Shown piece by piece: positions 1-5,013 of a stretch of 5,013 nt of DNA (positions are counted from its first letter, which is position 1; every line of letters begins with the position of its first letter). The stretch comes from UBA6164 sp045107135 (GTDB taxonomy: Bacteria > Patescibacteriota > Gracilibacteria > BD1-5 > UBA6164), in assembly GCA_045107135.1 (NCBI GenBank), contig JASFZI010000015.1, positions 1-5,013 on the forward strand, given 5' to 3'. The notes beneath the pieces were generated by a model. The model was not told the DNA's origin, did not search any database, and saw nothing but the letters and a program-made list of their open reading frames with translations. Both the position numbers and the translations under genes were made by a program.

Positions 1-1
1 T

Positions 2-57
2 TTGGCCACCCTGTGCTACAATGTCGTAAGAATATTTTTTAGCACTCAAGTGGCCAA
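2..57. repeat. Interrupted inverted repeat around a 21-bp centre
   Basis: TTGGCCAC at 2-9 pairs with GTGGCCAA at 50-57, and GTGCTA at 13-18 pairs with TAGCAC at 40-45. The unpaired gaps are 3 and 4 bp, and the centre is 19-39. This is the symmetry expected of two related IS tips placed tail to head. It could also be a recombination or attachment site with paired arms. The centre contains T6 (35-40 region) but the arrangement does not look like a rho-independent terminator. Confidence 0.7.
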
Positions 58-92
58 GTGTTTATGCGTACGGGTGGCCAAGTTGATGCGTA
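51..92 (+). repeat. Two tandem copies of a TGGCCAAG-N(3-5)-ATGCGTA unit
   Basis: Copy one (51-70) is TGGCCAAG, then TGTTT, then ATGCGTA. Copy two (75-92) is TGGCCAAG, then TTG, then ATGCGTA. The two start 24 bp apart. Copy two is preceded by GGG, giving GGGTGGCCAA at 72-81, whose reverse complement occurs exactly at 2-11. Arrays like this are transposase-binding repeats in IS21-type ends. The repeat itself is certain; its role is inferred. Confidence 0.85.
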
Positions 93-93
93 T

Positions 94-855
94 CTACAGA
101 TTACTAGAAATTACTTCTATTGACTGCCTATACTTATGAAAAATATCCTCGTAATACTCTATATTTATAAAAACTCTTCTATCTTCTCTTCTCTCATTTA
201 ATGATTGTATATAGATATAAAACTTTTCAGCTATATAACTATCTAAAACTACTGTTTTATATATTTTATTATTACTAGATATTTTTGAAAAAAGTTTATA
301 GTACAATACTAATACACATTGTGTTTTTGAAAATGTAAGCACATCATCTATAAGTAATAACTCCAAAATATTTTTGCTAAAAAGTTTTCTATGATATAAT
401 CTTAGATATATATACATTGATTCTAAATCATATCCTTGAAAATTACTCATAAACTTTTGCATTTCCATAGAATATCGATCAAGCATCTCAAAGTTTGCTG
501 TTAAAAGATGCATTGGGTTAGGATTAATACTTTGAGCAACAAAGGATTTTGGAAAATAAACACTCTGCTTATGAATAAAGTCTTTCTTTTTTAATGCATT
601 ACACAGCTTATACAACTGATTTTCTAGTTTAACCTCTTTACGTCTAGCATAATGTTGATGGTGGTTTAGTTTAATATTTTCAATTAATAGATTATAAAAT
701 TTTCTATTAAAAATGAATTTTTTGTTTTTAAGTGTAATTAATTCAATCTTTTCTGTGATTATTTGCAATATCCATCTTTTGTATTGCGTATAACCATGAA
801 TATTTTTCATTGAATTCTTTAACATATCCAATGCTTCTAATTGTTTATTTGTCAT
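94..855 (-). CDS. 253-aa protein of the recombinase module, possibly an integrase N-terminal half
   Basis: I do not recognise this protein firmly. It has no signal peptide and no clear membrane segment. Residues 1-100 are basic and helical (Lys/Asn-rich, with HHQHYARRKE near 65-74), which would suit DNA binding. Residues 145-220 alternate hydrophobic helices, then a strand with YKTVVLDSYIAEKF near 199-212. That pattern resembles the start of an integrase catalytic domain in large divergent integrases, where a KT-x-x-LD-type strand precedes a helix. No later catalytic boxes (HxxR, GH, Tyr) follow, because the frame ends at TAG (94-96), one base beyond the IS-like repeats. The gene may thus be truncated, or it may naturally be a short accessory protein. 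ATG at 855 overlaps the upstream stop in an ATGA (852-855), so translation is probably coupled; a GGAG lies about 13 nt upstream, rather far. Existence of the gene is likely; its function is uncertain. Confidence 0.75.
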   Translation of the reverse strand: MTNKQLEALDMLKNSMKNIHGYTQYKRWILQIITEKIELITLKNKKFIFNRKFYNLLIENIKLNHHQHYARRKEVKLENQLYKLCNALKKKDFIHKQSVYFPKSFVAQSINPNPMHLLTANFEMLDRYSMEMQKFMSNFQGYDLESMYIYLRLYHRKLFSKNILELLLIDDVLTFSKTQCVLVLYYKLFSKISSNNKIYKTVVLDSYIAEKFYIYIQSLNERREDRRVFINIEYYEDIFHKYRQSIEVISSNL

Positions 856-1484
856 AATAATACACTAACTCCATATACCTTAGCTAACACTTCTGTAAGA
901 TTTCTTATACTTTCTATATAATCAGAATTTATCATTGAAGAAAACATACCAAATTGCTCTAATCCAACTGAGTAATGTCCAAGGTAAGCATCTAAATAAT
1001 CTCGAGGAAAGTTTCTTTCAATTGCTAATTTAGTGAAAATATGTCGTCCAAAGTTCAAAGGAACATTATCAATAAAATTATATATTACCTCAGGGATTTT
1101 CAATTCTTTCTTTAAACTCTTAATGTTGAATAATTTATGTTCTCCAACACTATCAATGTAATAAAAATTTCTTGAAGGTACCCCTAATTCTTGACATTTT
1201 ATTTGATAGTTTTTCAATAATTTCAAAGCAGTATCACATATTGGTATAATACGGATACCAGATATTGATGTCTCTGATTTTTCAACAATTCTCATAATTT
1301 TTAATTCATAACTTATACTCTCTAAATTAGCTGAATGTTTGAATGTTCTTGTTCCAACAAGCAAACTCAACGCATAACGAGTATATAGTGATATCAAATT
1401 AAATTTAGAATGCTCATTAAACTCATTATTTATAGTAGTTTTCAATGCATAAAAAAACTCAATAATTTTCTCTTGTTTAACCAA
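852..1484 (-). CDS. Divergent tyrosine-recombinase catalytic-domain protein without evident Tyr nucleophile
   Basis: The 210-aa product reads as a stand-alone tyrosine-recombinase (phage integrase) catalytic domain, with no core-binding domain in front. Visible boxes are L42-V-G-T-R46 (first Arg); a beta-hairpin region with K69 followed by GIRIIP (76-81); N144-F-G-R147-H148, where N replaces the usual His of HxxR; and YLGHYS, with G169 and H170. About ten residues after the GH, where the tyrosine nucleophile normally sits, it has EQFGMFSS (176-183), with Phe instead of Tyr. It may therefore be non-catalytic, or take a nucleophile from a partner. The start used is TTG (1482-1484), since no ATG lies nearby and TGA closes the frame a few codons upstream; the RBS is weak. 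It overlaps the 575-aa gene by 43 nt. A -1 slip at the A7 run (1503-1509) would instead fuse it to that protein. It ends in an ATGA overlap with the next gene. Confidence 0.8.
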   Translation of the reverse strand: MVKQEKIIEFFYALKTTINNEFNEHSKFNLISLYTRYALSLLVGTRTFKHSANLESISYELKIMRIVEKSETSISGIRIIPICDTALKLLKNYQIKCQELGVPSRNFYYIDSVGEHKLFNIKSLKKELKIPEVIYNFIDNVPLNFGRHIFTKLAIERNFPRDYLDAYLGHYSVGLEQFGMFSSMINSDYIESIRNLTEVLAKVYGVSVLL

Positions 1485-3169
1485 TAAATTAGATCCAGCA
1501 TATTTTTTTCACTAAACTTTATCTTTCTTTCCTGATATCCTTTTAAATCTAAACACCATTTTAAAACTTCTCCAACACCCAAATCATTATATAAAGTTTC
1601 TAGATAAGTAGAATAATATTGTGGTTCGATATGTATGCTTGTATATGCTAATTTAGCTGTATCATTTTGACTATATATTGCGGTGCAAAACATATTGGTC
1701 ATATCCTCAGTTCCATGTTCTCTTAAATAAGCTAAGGATATTTTATGAATAGATTTTGTGTCAATTATTATTGTTTTGTAAAAGCTACTACATGTATCTT
1801 TTATATATTGATGATATTCTTCTTCTATATCATCTATATTATTAATAAACTTTTTTTGATTAGATAGTGTCAAAGAAAGTAAGTAAGGAATATAATATGT
1901 CACCTTTTTTTCATTACCCTCGAAATACTCTTTTGAGTTTTTTGAAGAAAATAGATTTTTATGTAACTTTACCTGAATTTTATCCCCCCTAATAGATAAA
2001 ACTTCTGTATCTCCATGTAAATATTCAAGAGTTCTTCTGTAACTTTGACCACTTATAATACCAAAAATAAAAATTATATTAAAAAATTTATATTTATCCT
2101 CATCACGATGTTTAAAAAGAAATTTGATAAAGTCTTTTAAAAGAGGTTTTGGTGGTATCTTATAAGATTTAGTGCTTAATAAATTATTTTTTGTAATATT
2201 CGCAGATATTGCTCTATTTTTCAATCTTTGACGATAATTGTTTGGAATATTATCATCACTATCCCTTGTTAAAAGAACTTGTGAATAAGCACTTTGTTCA
2301 ATTTTCTCAGCTAAATTATCCGACCATACTCTAATATCTCTTACTGATGTTAAGACTTGGTCAACTATATCCACATCTTCTTTTCCTGTATGATGTTTCG
2401 ATGGGAGTTGACAAATTTTTTCTTTCTGACGTGATAAATCTAAAGTCCCCTCAATTAGTACAATATAAAGATGATAACTATCTACTATAGTATCTATTAT
2501 TTTGTCTGTTTGCACTAATTTTCGTGTTGTATCAATTTCAATTTCCATATCATTTGACATATATAAAATAAAATTGTTCTTTATCCTTTTGTTAGGTACA
2601 TGTACCTTATATTTTTCTAATTCTGTTTTATCGTTAAGAACATCAACAAAATTTAGAAATATATCCCCATAGTTATCAAAATATAAATTGATAATCTCTT
2701 CATTATTTGTGTTGAGAAAAGTAATCAAAATCTCTATTGCTCTAACAATTGCTTGAGCTAGTTGATTTAATTTATATAACAAATCCACTTCAGTATTATG
2801 TATAGTTCTTAAATAACCTAAATGATAAGCAAAAACTAAATCAGCTATTCGTTGAAAATTGTTAGTAAACTTTATCTCCGATTTATATAGTTCTAACATA
2901 AAATACAAAGAATAATATGGCCATAAATAAGATTTATCCTGTATATCATGTGGAGATCTATTAATTTTTTTAATCAATTTATTTTTCTGAATAAGTTTAG
3001 ACTCTTTTTGAAGCTGCTTGAAAAAATCATTTTCATCAATAGTAAGCTCCTCCAAGATTTTTTGAAAATTTCCATTACTTCCTTTGCTGGCAATTTTAGA
3101 TAATGTAATCACAAATTCATTACTAAAAAATTCAGAATGATAATCAAAATATTTTTTTAACAAAGACAC
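1442..3169 (-). CDS. 575-aa divergent tyrosine-recombinase-like protein
   Basis: This is a large soluble protein. Residues 1-330 show mostly helical, Lys/Ile/Asn-rich sequence I cannot assign. Residues 340-515 resemble a degenerate tyrosine-recombinase catalytic domain. They contain a helix FIFGIISGQSYRRTLEYL (367-384), where integrases have a TGxR box and Arg378/379 could stand in. Beta strands around 390-430 follow, with a VTYYIP segment. Then come I474-H475-K-I-S478 in place of HxLR, and AIYSQNDTAKLAYTSI (497-512). In the last segment Y499 sits where GH/W is expected and Y509 has the right spacing for the nucleophile. So a candidate Tyr and His remain, but the second Arg is not where expected. 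The start is GTG (3167-3169), overlapping the upstream TAG by one base, with AAAAGG at 3178-3183 spaced 8 nt away. The gene is translationally linked to both neighbours. I am confident it is a gene and moderately confident of the recombinase relationship. Confidence 0.8.
   Translation of the reverse strand: MSLLKKYFDYHSEFFSNEFVITLSKIASKGSNGNFQKILEELTIDENDFFKQLQKESKLIQKNKLIKKINRSPHDIQDKSYLWPYYSLYFMLELYKSEIKFTNNFQRIADLVFAYHLGYLRTIHNTEVDLLYKLNQLAQAIVRAIEILITFLNTNNEEIINLYFDNYGDIFLNFVDVLNDKTELEKYKVHVPNKRIKNNFILYMSNDMEIEIDTTRKLVQTDKIIDTIVDSYHLYIVLIEGTLDLSRQKEKICQLPSKHHTGKEDVDIVDQVLTSVRDIRVWSDNLAEKIEQSAYSQVLLTRDSDDNIPNNYRQRLKNRAISANITKNNLLSTKSYKIPPKPLLKDFIKFLFKHRDEDKYKFFNIIFIFGIISGQSYRRTLEYLHGDTEVLSIRGDKIQVKLHKNLFSSKNSKEYFEGNEKKVTYYIPYLLSLTLSNQKKFINNIDDIEEEYHQYIKDTCSSFYKTIIIDTKSIHKISLAYLREHGTEDMTNMFCTAIYSQNDTAKLAYTSIHIEPQYYSTYLETLYNDLGVGEVLKWCLDLKGYQERKIKFSEKNMLDLIYWLNKRKLLSFFMH
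1503..1509 (-). promoter_or_regulatory. Candidate -1 frameshift site, A AAA AAT, at the 575/210-aa junction
   Basis: On the coding strand the zero frame reads GAA AAA AAT, so the heptamer A AAA AAT fits the canonical X XXY YYZ form. A -1 slip here passes into the open frame of the 210-aa gene (Tyr-Ala-Gly-Ser-Asn-Leu-Leu-Val-Lys...) before the zero-frame stop at 1442. That would make a protein of roughly 770 aa. IS elements often use such A-runs for recoding. I did not find a clear stimulatory stem-loop, so chance or a sequence error is possible. Confidence 0.3.
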
Positions 3170-4209
3170 TACTTGAACCTTTTACAAAACTCATTTACAT
3201 CAATTGCAGCAAATTCTCTATCCTTAAAATATTTAATACTATTATTCTCATGAACAAAATTATAAAACTGAAATAAAAATATTTTATCTAAATTTAATTT
3301 TGAAATATCAATATTCTCTTGTTCAATCATTAAATTATCAACTTTAAAACTAAAGTTGATATTTTCATACTCTGTACCTGCATGATCACATTTTATGTAA
3401 ACTCTTTTTACATTGTCTTTCTCTTTAATTAATATCCAATCTGATGAAACATGTTTATATTTTTCAATTGGAGTGTTTTTATCCCGTTGGGATTTGGATA
3501 ATACAACTTCATGCATTTTATTACAAATCTGGCATTTATAATGATAAACATTCTTATGCTCTTTTTTTGTGATTTTTATATCATCATATTTTATGTTTAT
3601 TAACTCTTGATCTATACATGGGATTTCATTGATTTGTGAATCTGTTTTTTGAATATTAAGTAAATCATAGTAAAAATATCTTTTACTATTTCGTAAAAAA
3701 AGTTTCAATGGAAGCTTTGTTGCATGAATTGACTTCTCTAATTTTTCAAAATCTATTCGAAACTTTCTTCTTTCATTTTTATTATTTTCCAATCTATATA
3801 CATCTAAAAAACTTATAATCTCAAAATGATTTCTCATCTCTGAGATAGATTTTTTTGAAACTGAATTGTCAGAAAAATTTTCTTCATATTCTTCGATTGC
3901 AATCCAACTCATCTTGTATTTTCTCTGTTCAATTGTACTCAAATTATACATAATCAGAATACTTGGAATGTCACCCACTGAAATAATTCCATCATAAATT
4001 TCATTAAACTCTGAATCCTTTTGAGAAGATCTCAAGAATCCTTTTTTAATATAAAAAATAAATGTTTTAGATAAAAGTGTTTCATAAAAAAGTGGTTTTA
4101 CTTTAATATTAATATTACTATTTTTATATAAATTTAGCTCTTCACTCAAGATGCTTTTTAAGTTTTCCAATACGACCTCTAAAGATTCTTCACCACTTGC
4201 AACATTCAT
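3169..4209 (-). CDS. 346-aa uncharacterised protein with a Cys/His putative zinc site
   Basis: I do not recognise a family. The N-terminal 190 residues are mixed helix and strand with hydrophobic cores (FYETLLSKTFIFYIKKGF near 41-58; VGDIPSILIMYNL at 78-90), consistent with a soluble globular domain. The C-terminal third holds Y-K-C226-Q-I-C229-N-K-M-H233 and later Y-I-K-C274-D-H276. This CxxC...CxH arrangement, with 44 residues between pairs, could bind one zinc ion, as in DNA- or RNA-binding zinc ribbons. The start ATG (4207-4209) is well supported by GGAG at 4215-4218, spaced 5 nt. The stop TAG shares its last base with the GTG of the 575-aa recombinase-like gene. Tight coupling suggests it is part of the recombination module, perhaps a DNA-binding accessory, rather than unrelated cargo. 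Existence of the gene is solid; its role is inferred from context only. Confidence 0.8.
   Translation of the reverse strand: MNVASGEESLEVVLENLKSILSEELNLYKNSNINIKVKPLFYETLLSKTFIFYIKKGFLRSSQKDSEFNEIYDGIISVGDIPSILIMYNLSTIEQRKYKMSWIAIEEYEENFSDNSVSKKSISEMRNHFEIISFLDVYRLENNKNERRKFRIDFEKLEKSIHATKLPLKLFLRNSKRYFYYDLLNIQKTDSQINEIPCIDQELINIKYDDIKITKKEHKNVYHYKCQICNKMHEVVLSKSQRDKNTPIEKYKHVSSDWILIKEKDNVKRVYIKCDHAGTEYENINFSFKVDNLMIEQENIDISKLNLDKIFLFQFYNFVHENNSIKYFKDREFAAIDVNEFCKRFK
3178..3183 (-). promoter_or_regulatory. RBS deciding the GTG start of the 575-aa gene
   Basis: AAAAGG lies 8 nt upstream of GTG, inside the last codons of the preceding gene. It supports a non-ATG start that overlaps the upstream stop in TAGTG. 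Confidence 0.6.
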
Positions 4210-4214
4210 AATAT

Positions 4215-4218
4215 CTCC
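4215..4218 (-). promoter_or_regulatory. RBS of the 346-aa gene
   Basis: GGAG followed by ATATT and then ATG is the clearest Shine-Dalgarno sequence in the window. It fixes the start of the 346-aa protein in the 18-nt gap after the previous stop. Confidence 0.65.
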
Positions 4219-4227
4219 ATATATTCA

Positions 4228-4686
4228 TTATATATATATTATATGTTCATAATAAATATATATACTTATTTTTTTCTTTATTAATATATATTTAACCATA
4301 TATCTAATAATAAAGAGTTCAATATTATCATCTGATAAGTCAAACAGGCTTATGATTGCTATGCCAAATTTTATAGCTTTTCTATGAATACCTTCATATA
4401 CAATTATTTGAGCAATTTGTAGAACTTTATGAAGCATTTTTTTATCTGACTGTTTTTGAACTAGTAATTCGATAAAACTGTCTATATATACAATTGTATT
4501 GTGCTGGATTAAAAAACCATAGAGTTTCCCTGACTTAATATCTAAATCCTCATCACTATCATCATCTAAAAAGCTTTTGAAATATTCAAATAATTGTTTT
4601 GCTGTCTCCTGTGCATCTTCTATATCTGCACTAGCTATATTATCCAACATACCAGCAGCAGTATTAATATTATCGAGTGCAGGCAT
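4228..4686 (-). CDS. 152-aa acidic-to-helical hypothetical protein, probably missing its true N-terminus
   Basis: I do not recognise this family. From ATG (4684-4686) the first 50 residues are acidic, with a run DDDSDEDLD at 41-49. Residues 55-125 are amphipathic helices (SFIELLVQKQ near 70-79; EGIHRKAIKFGIAIISLFDL near 98-117) that suggest an all-alpha or helical-repeat fold. The last 30 residues (KKKISIYIYYEHIIYI) are low complexity, because they are encoded by TA-repeat DNA, so the native C-terminus may have been lost or altered. The RBS before this ATG is weak (GAAAG 12 nt away). The frame is closed upstream by a TAA only three codons before the ATG. An open frame continues upstream in another phase (see 4635-4823), and a -1 shift at the A7 run 4691-4697 would join the two into a protein of about 198 aa. 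It ends 18 nt before the 346-aa gene, so co-transcription is likely. Confidence 0.55.
   Translation of the reverse strand: MPALDNINTAAGMLDNIASADIEDAQETAKQLFEYFKSFLDDDSDEDLDIKSGKLYGFLIQHNTIVYIDSFIELLVQKQSDKKMLHKVLQIAQIIVYEGIHRKAIKFGIAIISLFDLSDDNIELFIIRYMVKYILIKKKISIYIYYEHIIYI
4231..4264. repeat. Pure A/T inverted repeat over the end of the 152-aa ORF
   Basis: TATATATATT (4231-4240) and AATATATATA (4255-4264) are perfect 10-bp arms around a 14-nt loop. It covers the last dozen codons of the upstream gene and lies just before the RBS of the 346-aa gene. It lacks G/C pairs, so it is a poor terminator. It may affect DNA melting or translation between the two genes, or simply reflect base composition. 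Confidence 0.6.
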
Positions 4687-4823
4687 GCAATTTTTTTACT
4701 TTCAATATCAGGTAATTCATCTTGTTTTTCCTGACTCAAATAACCATTACAAGTATTATCCATAATCCATTTATATAAAGATGGCTCCCCCTCAATAATA
4801 GAAGAAAAAGAACATAACATCAT
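4635..4823 (-). CDS. Short ORF, likely the displaced N-terminal part of the 152-aa gene
   Basis: From ATG at 4823 the frame gives about 44 residues that look like real protein (SSIIEGEPSLYKWIMDNT, then GYLSQEKQDELPDIES), up to a Lys-Lys encoded in the A7 run at 4691-4697. Beyond that point it becomes a leucine/isoleucine stretch (SIILILLLVCWII) that looks like out-of-frame noise and stops at 4635. The true continuation is probably the overlapping 152-aa frame, reached by a -1 shift: one A lost from the genome, an undercalled homopolymer, or ribosomal slippage. Read literally, the tail could be mistaken for a membrane helix. A second ATG at 4820 is an equally possible start. Function is unknown. 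Confidence 0.4.
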   Translation of the reverse strand: MMLCSFSSIIEGEPSLYKWIMDNTCNGYLSQEKQDELPDIESKKIACLHSIILILLLVCWII

Positions 4824-4844
4824 TGCAAACCACTTTTTTATTTT

Positions 4845-4873
4845 TATTTATTACACATTACCTAATAAATCAA
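4845..4873 (-). promoter_or_regulatory. Candidate sigma-70 promoter for the leftward operon
   Basis: TTGATT (4868-4873) and TAAATA (4845-4850) are spaced by exactly 17 bp. The pair sits 22 bp upstream of ATG 4823, just after the stop of the preceding gene. Matches like this arise easily in DNA this AT-rich, so the call rests on good spacing and position only. Confidence 0.3.
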
Positions 4874-4894
4874 TAAGCCCTTTGTAACTTACAT

Positions 4895-5011
4895 TTACAA
4901 CTTTTTCTTTAATTGCCGTGATAATATTTCATTTTTATCATTAAGCAGATCTTCCATTTTTTTCATCAAAGCGGTACCAAGCGCATCCATAAAATCATTA
5001 TATTTTTCACC
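4895..5011 (-). CDS. 3' end of an unidentified gene entering from the right
   Basis: The frame is open from the window edge and stops at TAA (4895-4897). The 38 visible residues include EKYNDFMDALGTALMKKMED and end in SRQLKKKL, a charged amphipathic helix with a basic tail, as is common at protein C-termini. There is too little sequence to assign a family. The next start lies 72 nt downstream, with a candidate promoter between, so this gene may end the previous transcription unit. A competing short frame overlaps its last codons (4851-4928). Confidence 0.5.
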   Translation of the reverse strand, partial: GEKYNDFMDALGTALMKKMEDLLNDKNEILSRQLKKKL

Positions 5012-5013
5012 AA

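Larger units (their letters stand above)
1..92. mobile_element. IS21-like terminal sequences, two ends facing outward-in across a short gap
   Basis: This gene-free edge is about 46% GC, against very AT-rich DNA to its right. Positions 1-20 read TTTGGCCACCCTGTGCTACA, which looks like the right tip of an IS21-family element ending in CA. From about position 38 rightward comes a related tip (TTTAGCACTCAAGTGGCCAAG), followed by two tandem copies of a TGGCCAAG...ATGCGTA unit. Multiple short GGGTGGCCA-type repeats just inside the tips are typical of IS21-family ends, as I recall them. The first end probably belongs to an element extending left of the window. The second is only a remnant, because the coding DNA of the next gene begins within a few bases of the last repeat. 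No istA or istB coding sequence lies in the window. Alternatively, these repeats could be recombinase binding sites at the end of the neighbouring island. Confidence 0.45.

Noticed and set aside
31..60. Rho-independent terminator after the 253-aa gene
   Set aside because: The dyad has a 21-nt centre and two interruptions, and no T-run follows the stem in the direction of transcription. It fits paired IS tips better.
1..92. CRISPR-like repeats
   Set aside because: There are only two direct copies, 24 bp apart, differing in their middle and without spacers of constant length.
852..3169. Tn554 tnpA/tnpB assignment for the recombinase-like genes
   Set aside because: Order, lengths and visible active-site residues do not match well enough to justify those gene symbols.
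4229..4265. Terminator between the 152-aa and 346-aa genes
   Set aside because: The stem has no G/C pairs and no following U tract, and the short gap with a strong RBS suggests read-through.
4635..4690. Possible membrane helix SIILILLLVCWII at the end of the short ORF
   Set aside because: The same bases encode a more protein-like sequence in the overlapping 152-aa frame, so this run is most likely an out-of-frame artefact.
4577..4765. 62-codon open frame on the plus strand
   Set aside because: It lies opposite the better-supported minus-strand frames, has low-complexity hydrophobic content, and has no convincing RBS. All other genes run on the minus strand.

Overview
The window is very AT-rich. 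It reads as the edge of a mobile or accessory island in a low-GC bacterium. Shine-Dalgarno sequences such as GGAG and AAAAGG, and GTG and TTG starts, indicate bacterial translation. The proteins are rich in Lys, Ile, Asn and Tyr, as expected from strong AT bias. I cannot name the host; a low-GC Gram-negative host, or a low-GC island inside one, fits best, mainly because the left edge carries IS21-type terminal repeats. That edge (1-92) is about 46% GC by count, clearly richer than the rest.

Every credible gene is on the minus strand, so the order of transcription is right to left. (1) 5011-4895 is the 3' end of a gene entering from the right. (2) 4823-4228 holds one small gene split by a frame change at an A7 run, or two small overlapping ORFs; a candidate promoter lies just upstream. 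(3) 4209-3169 encodes a 346-aa protein with a Cys/His cluster that could bind zinc. (4) 3169-1442 encodes a 575-aa protein whose C-terminal part looks like a divergent tyrosine-recombinase catalytic domain. (5) 1484-852 encodes a 210-aa protein that is essentially a tyrosine-recombinase catalytic domain with no visible tyrosine nucleophile. (6) 855-94 encodes a 253-aa protein that may be the N-terminal half of another integrase-like protein. (7) 1-92 carries IS21-like terminal repeats.

Genes 3 to 6 are packed with overlaps of 1, 43 and 4 nt. They therefore look like one co-translated module: a Cys/His protein, a large recombinase-like protein, a catalytic-domain-only recombinase and a third partner. 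The layout recalls multi-recombinase elements (Tn554 TnpA/B/C, recombinase-in-trio elements, gamma-mobile trios) without clearly matching any of them. The most interesting points are the degenerate catalytic residues, a canonical A AAA AAT slippery heptamer exactly where the 575-aa and 210-aa frames could be joined, and back-to-back IS-type ends directly next to the last stop codon. All family assignments come from reading motifs by eye; no database search was possible. No rRNA, tRNA or CRISPR array was seen, and no gene-free stretch exceeds 300 bases.
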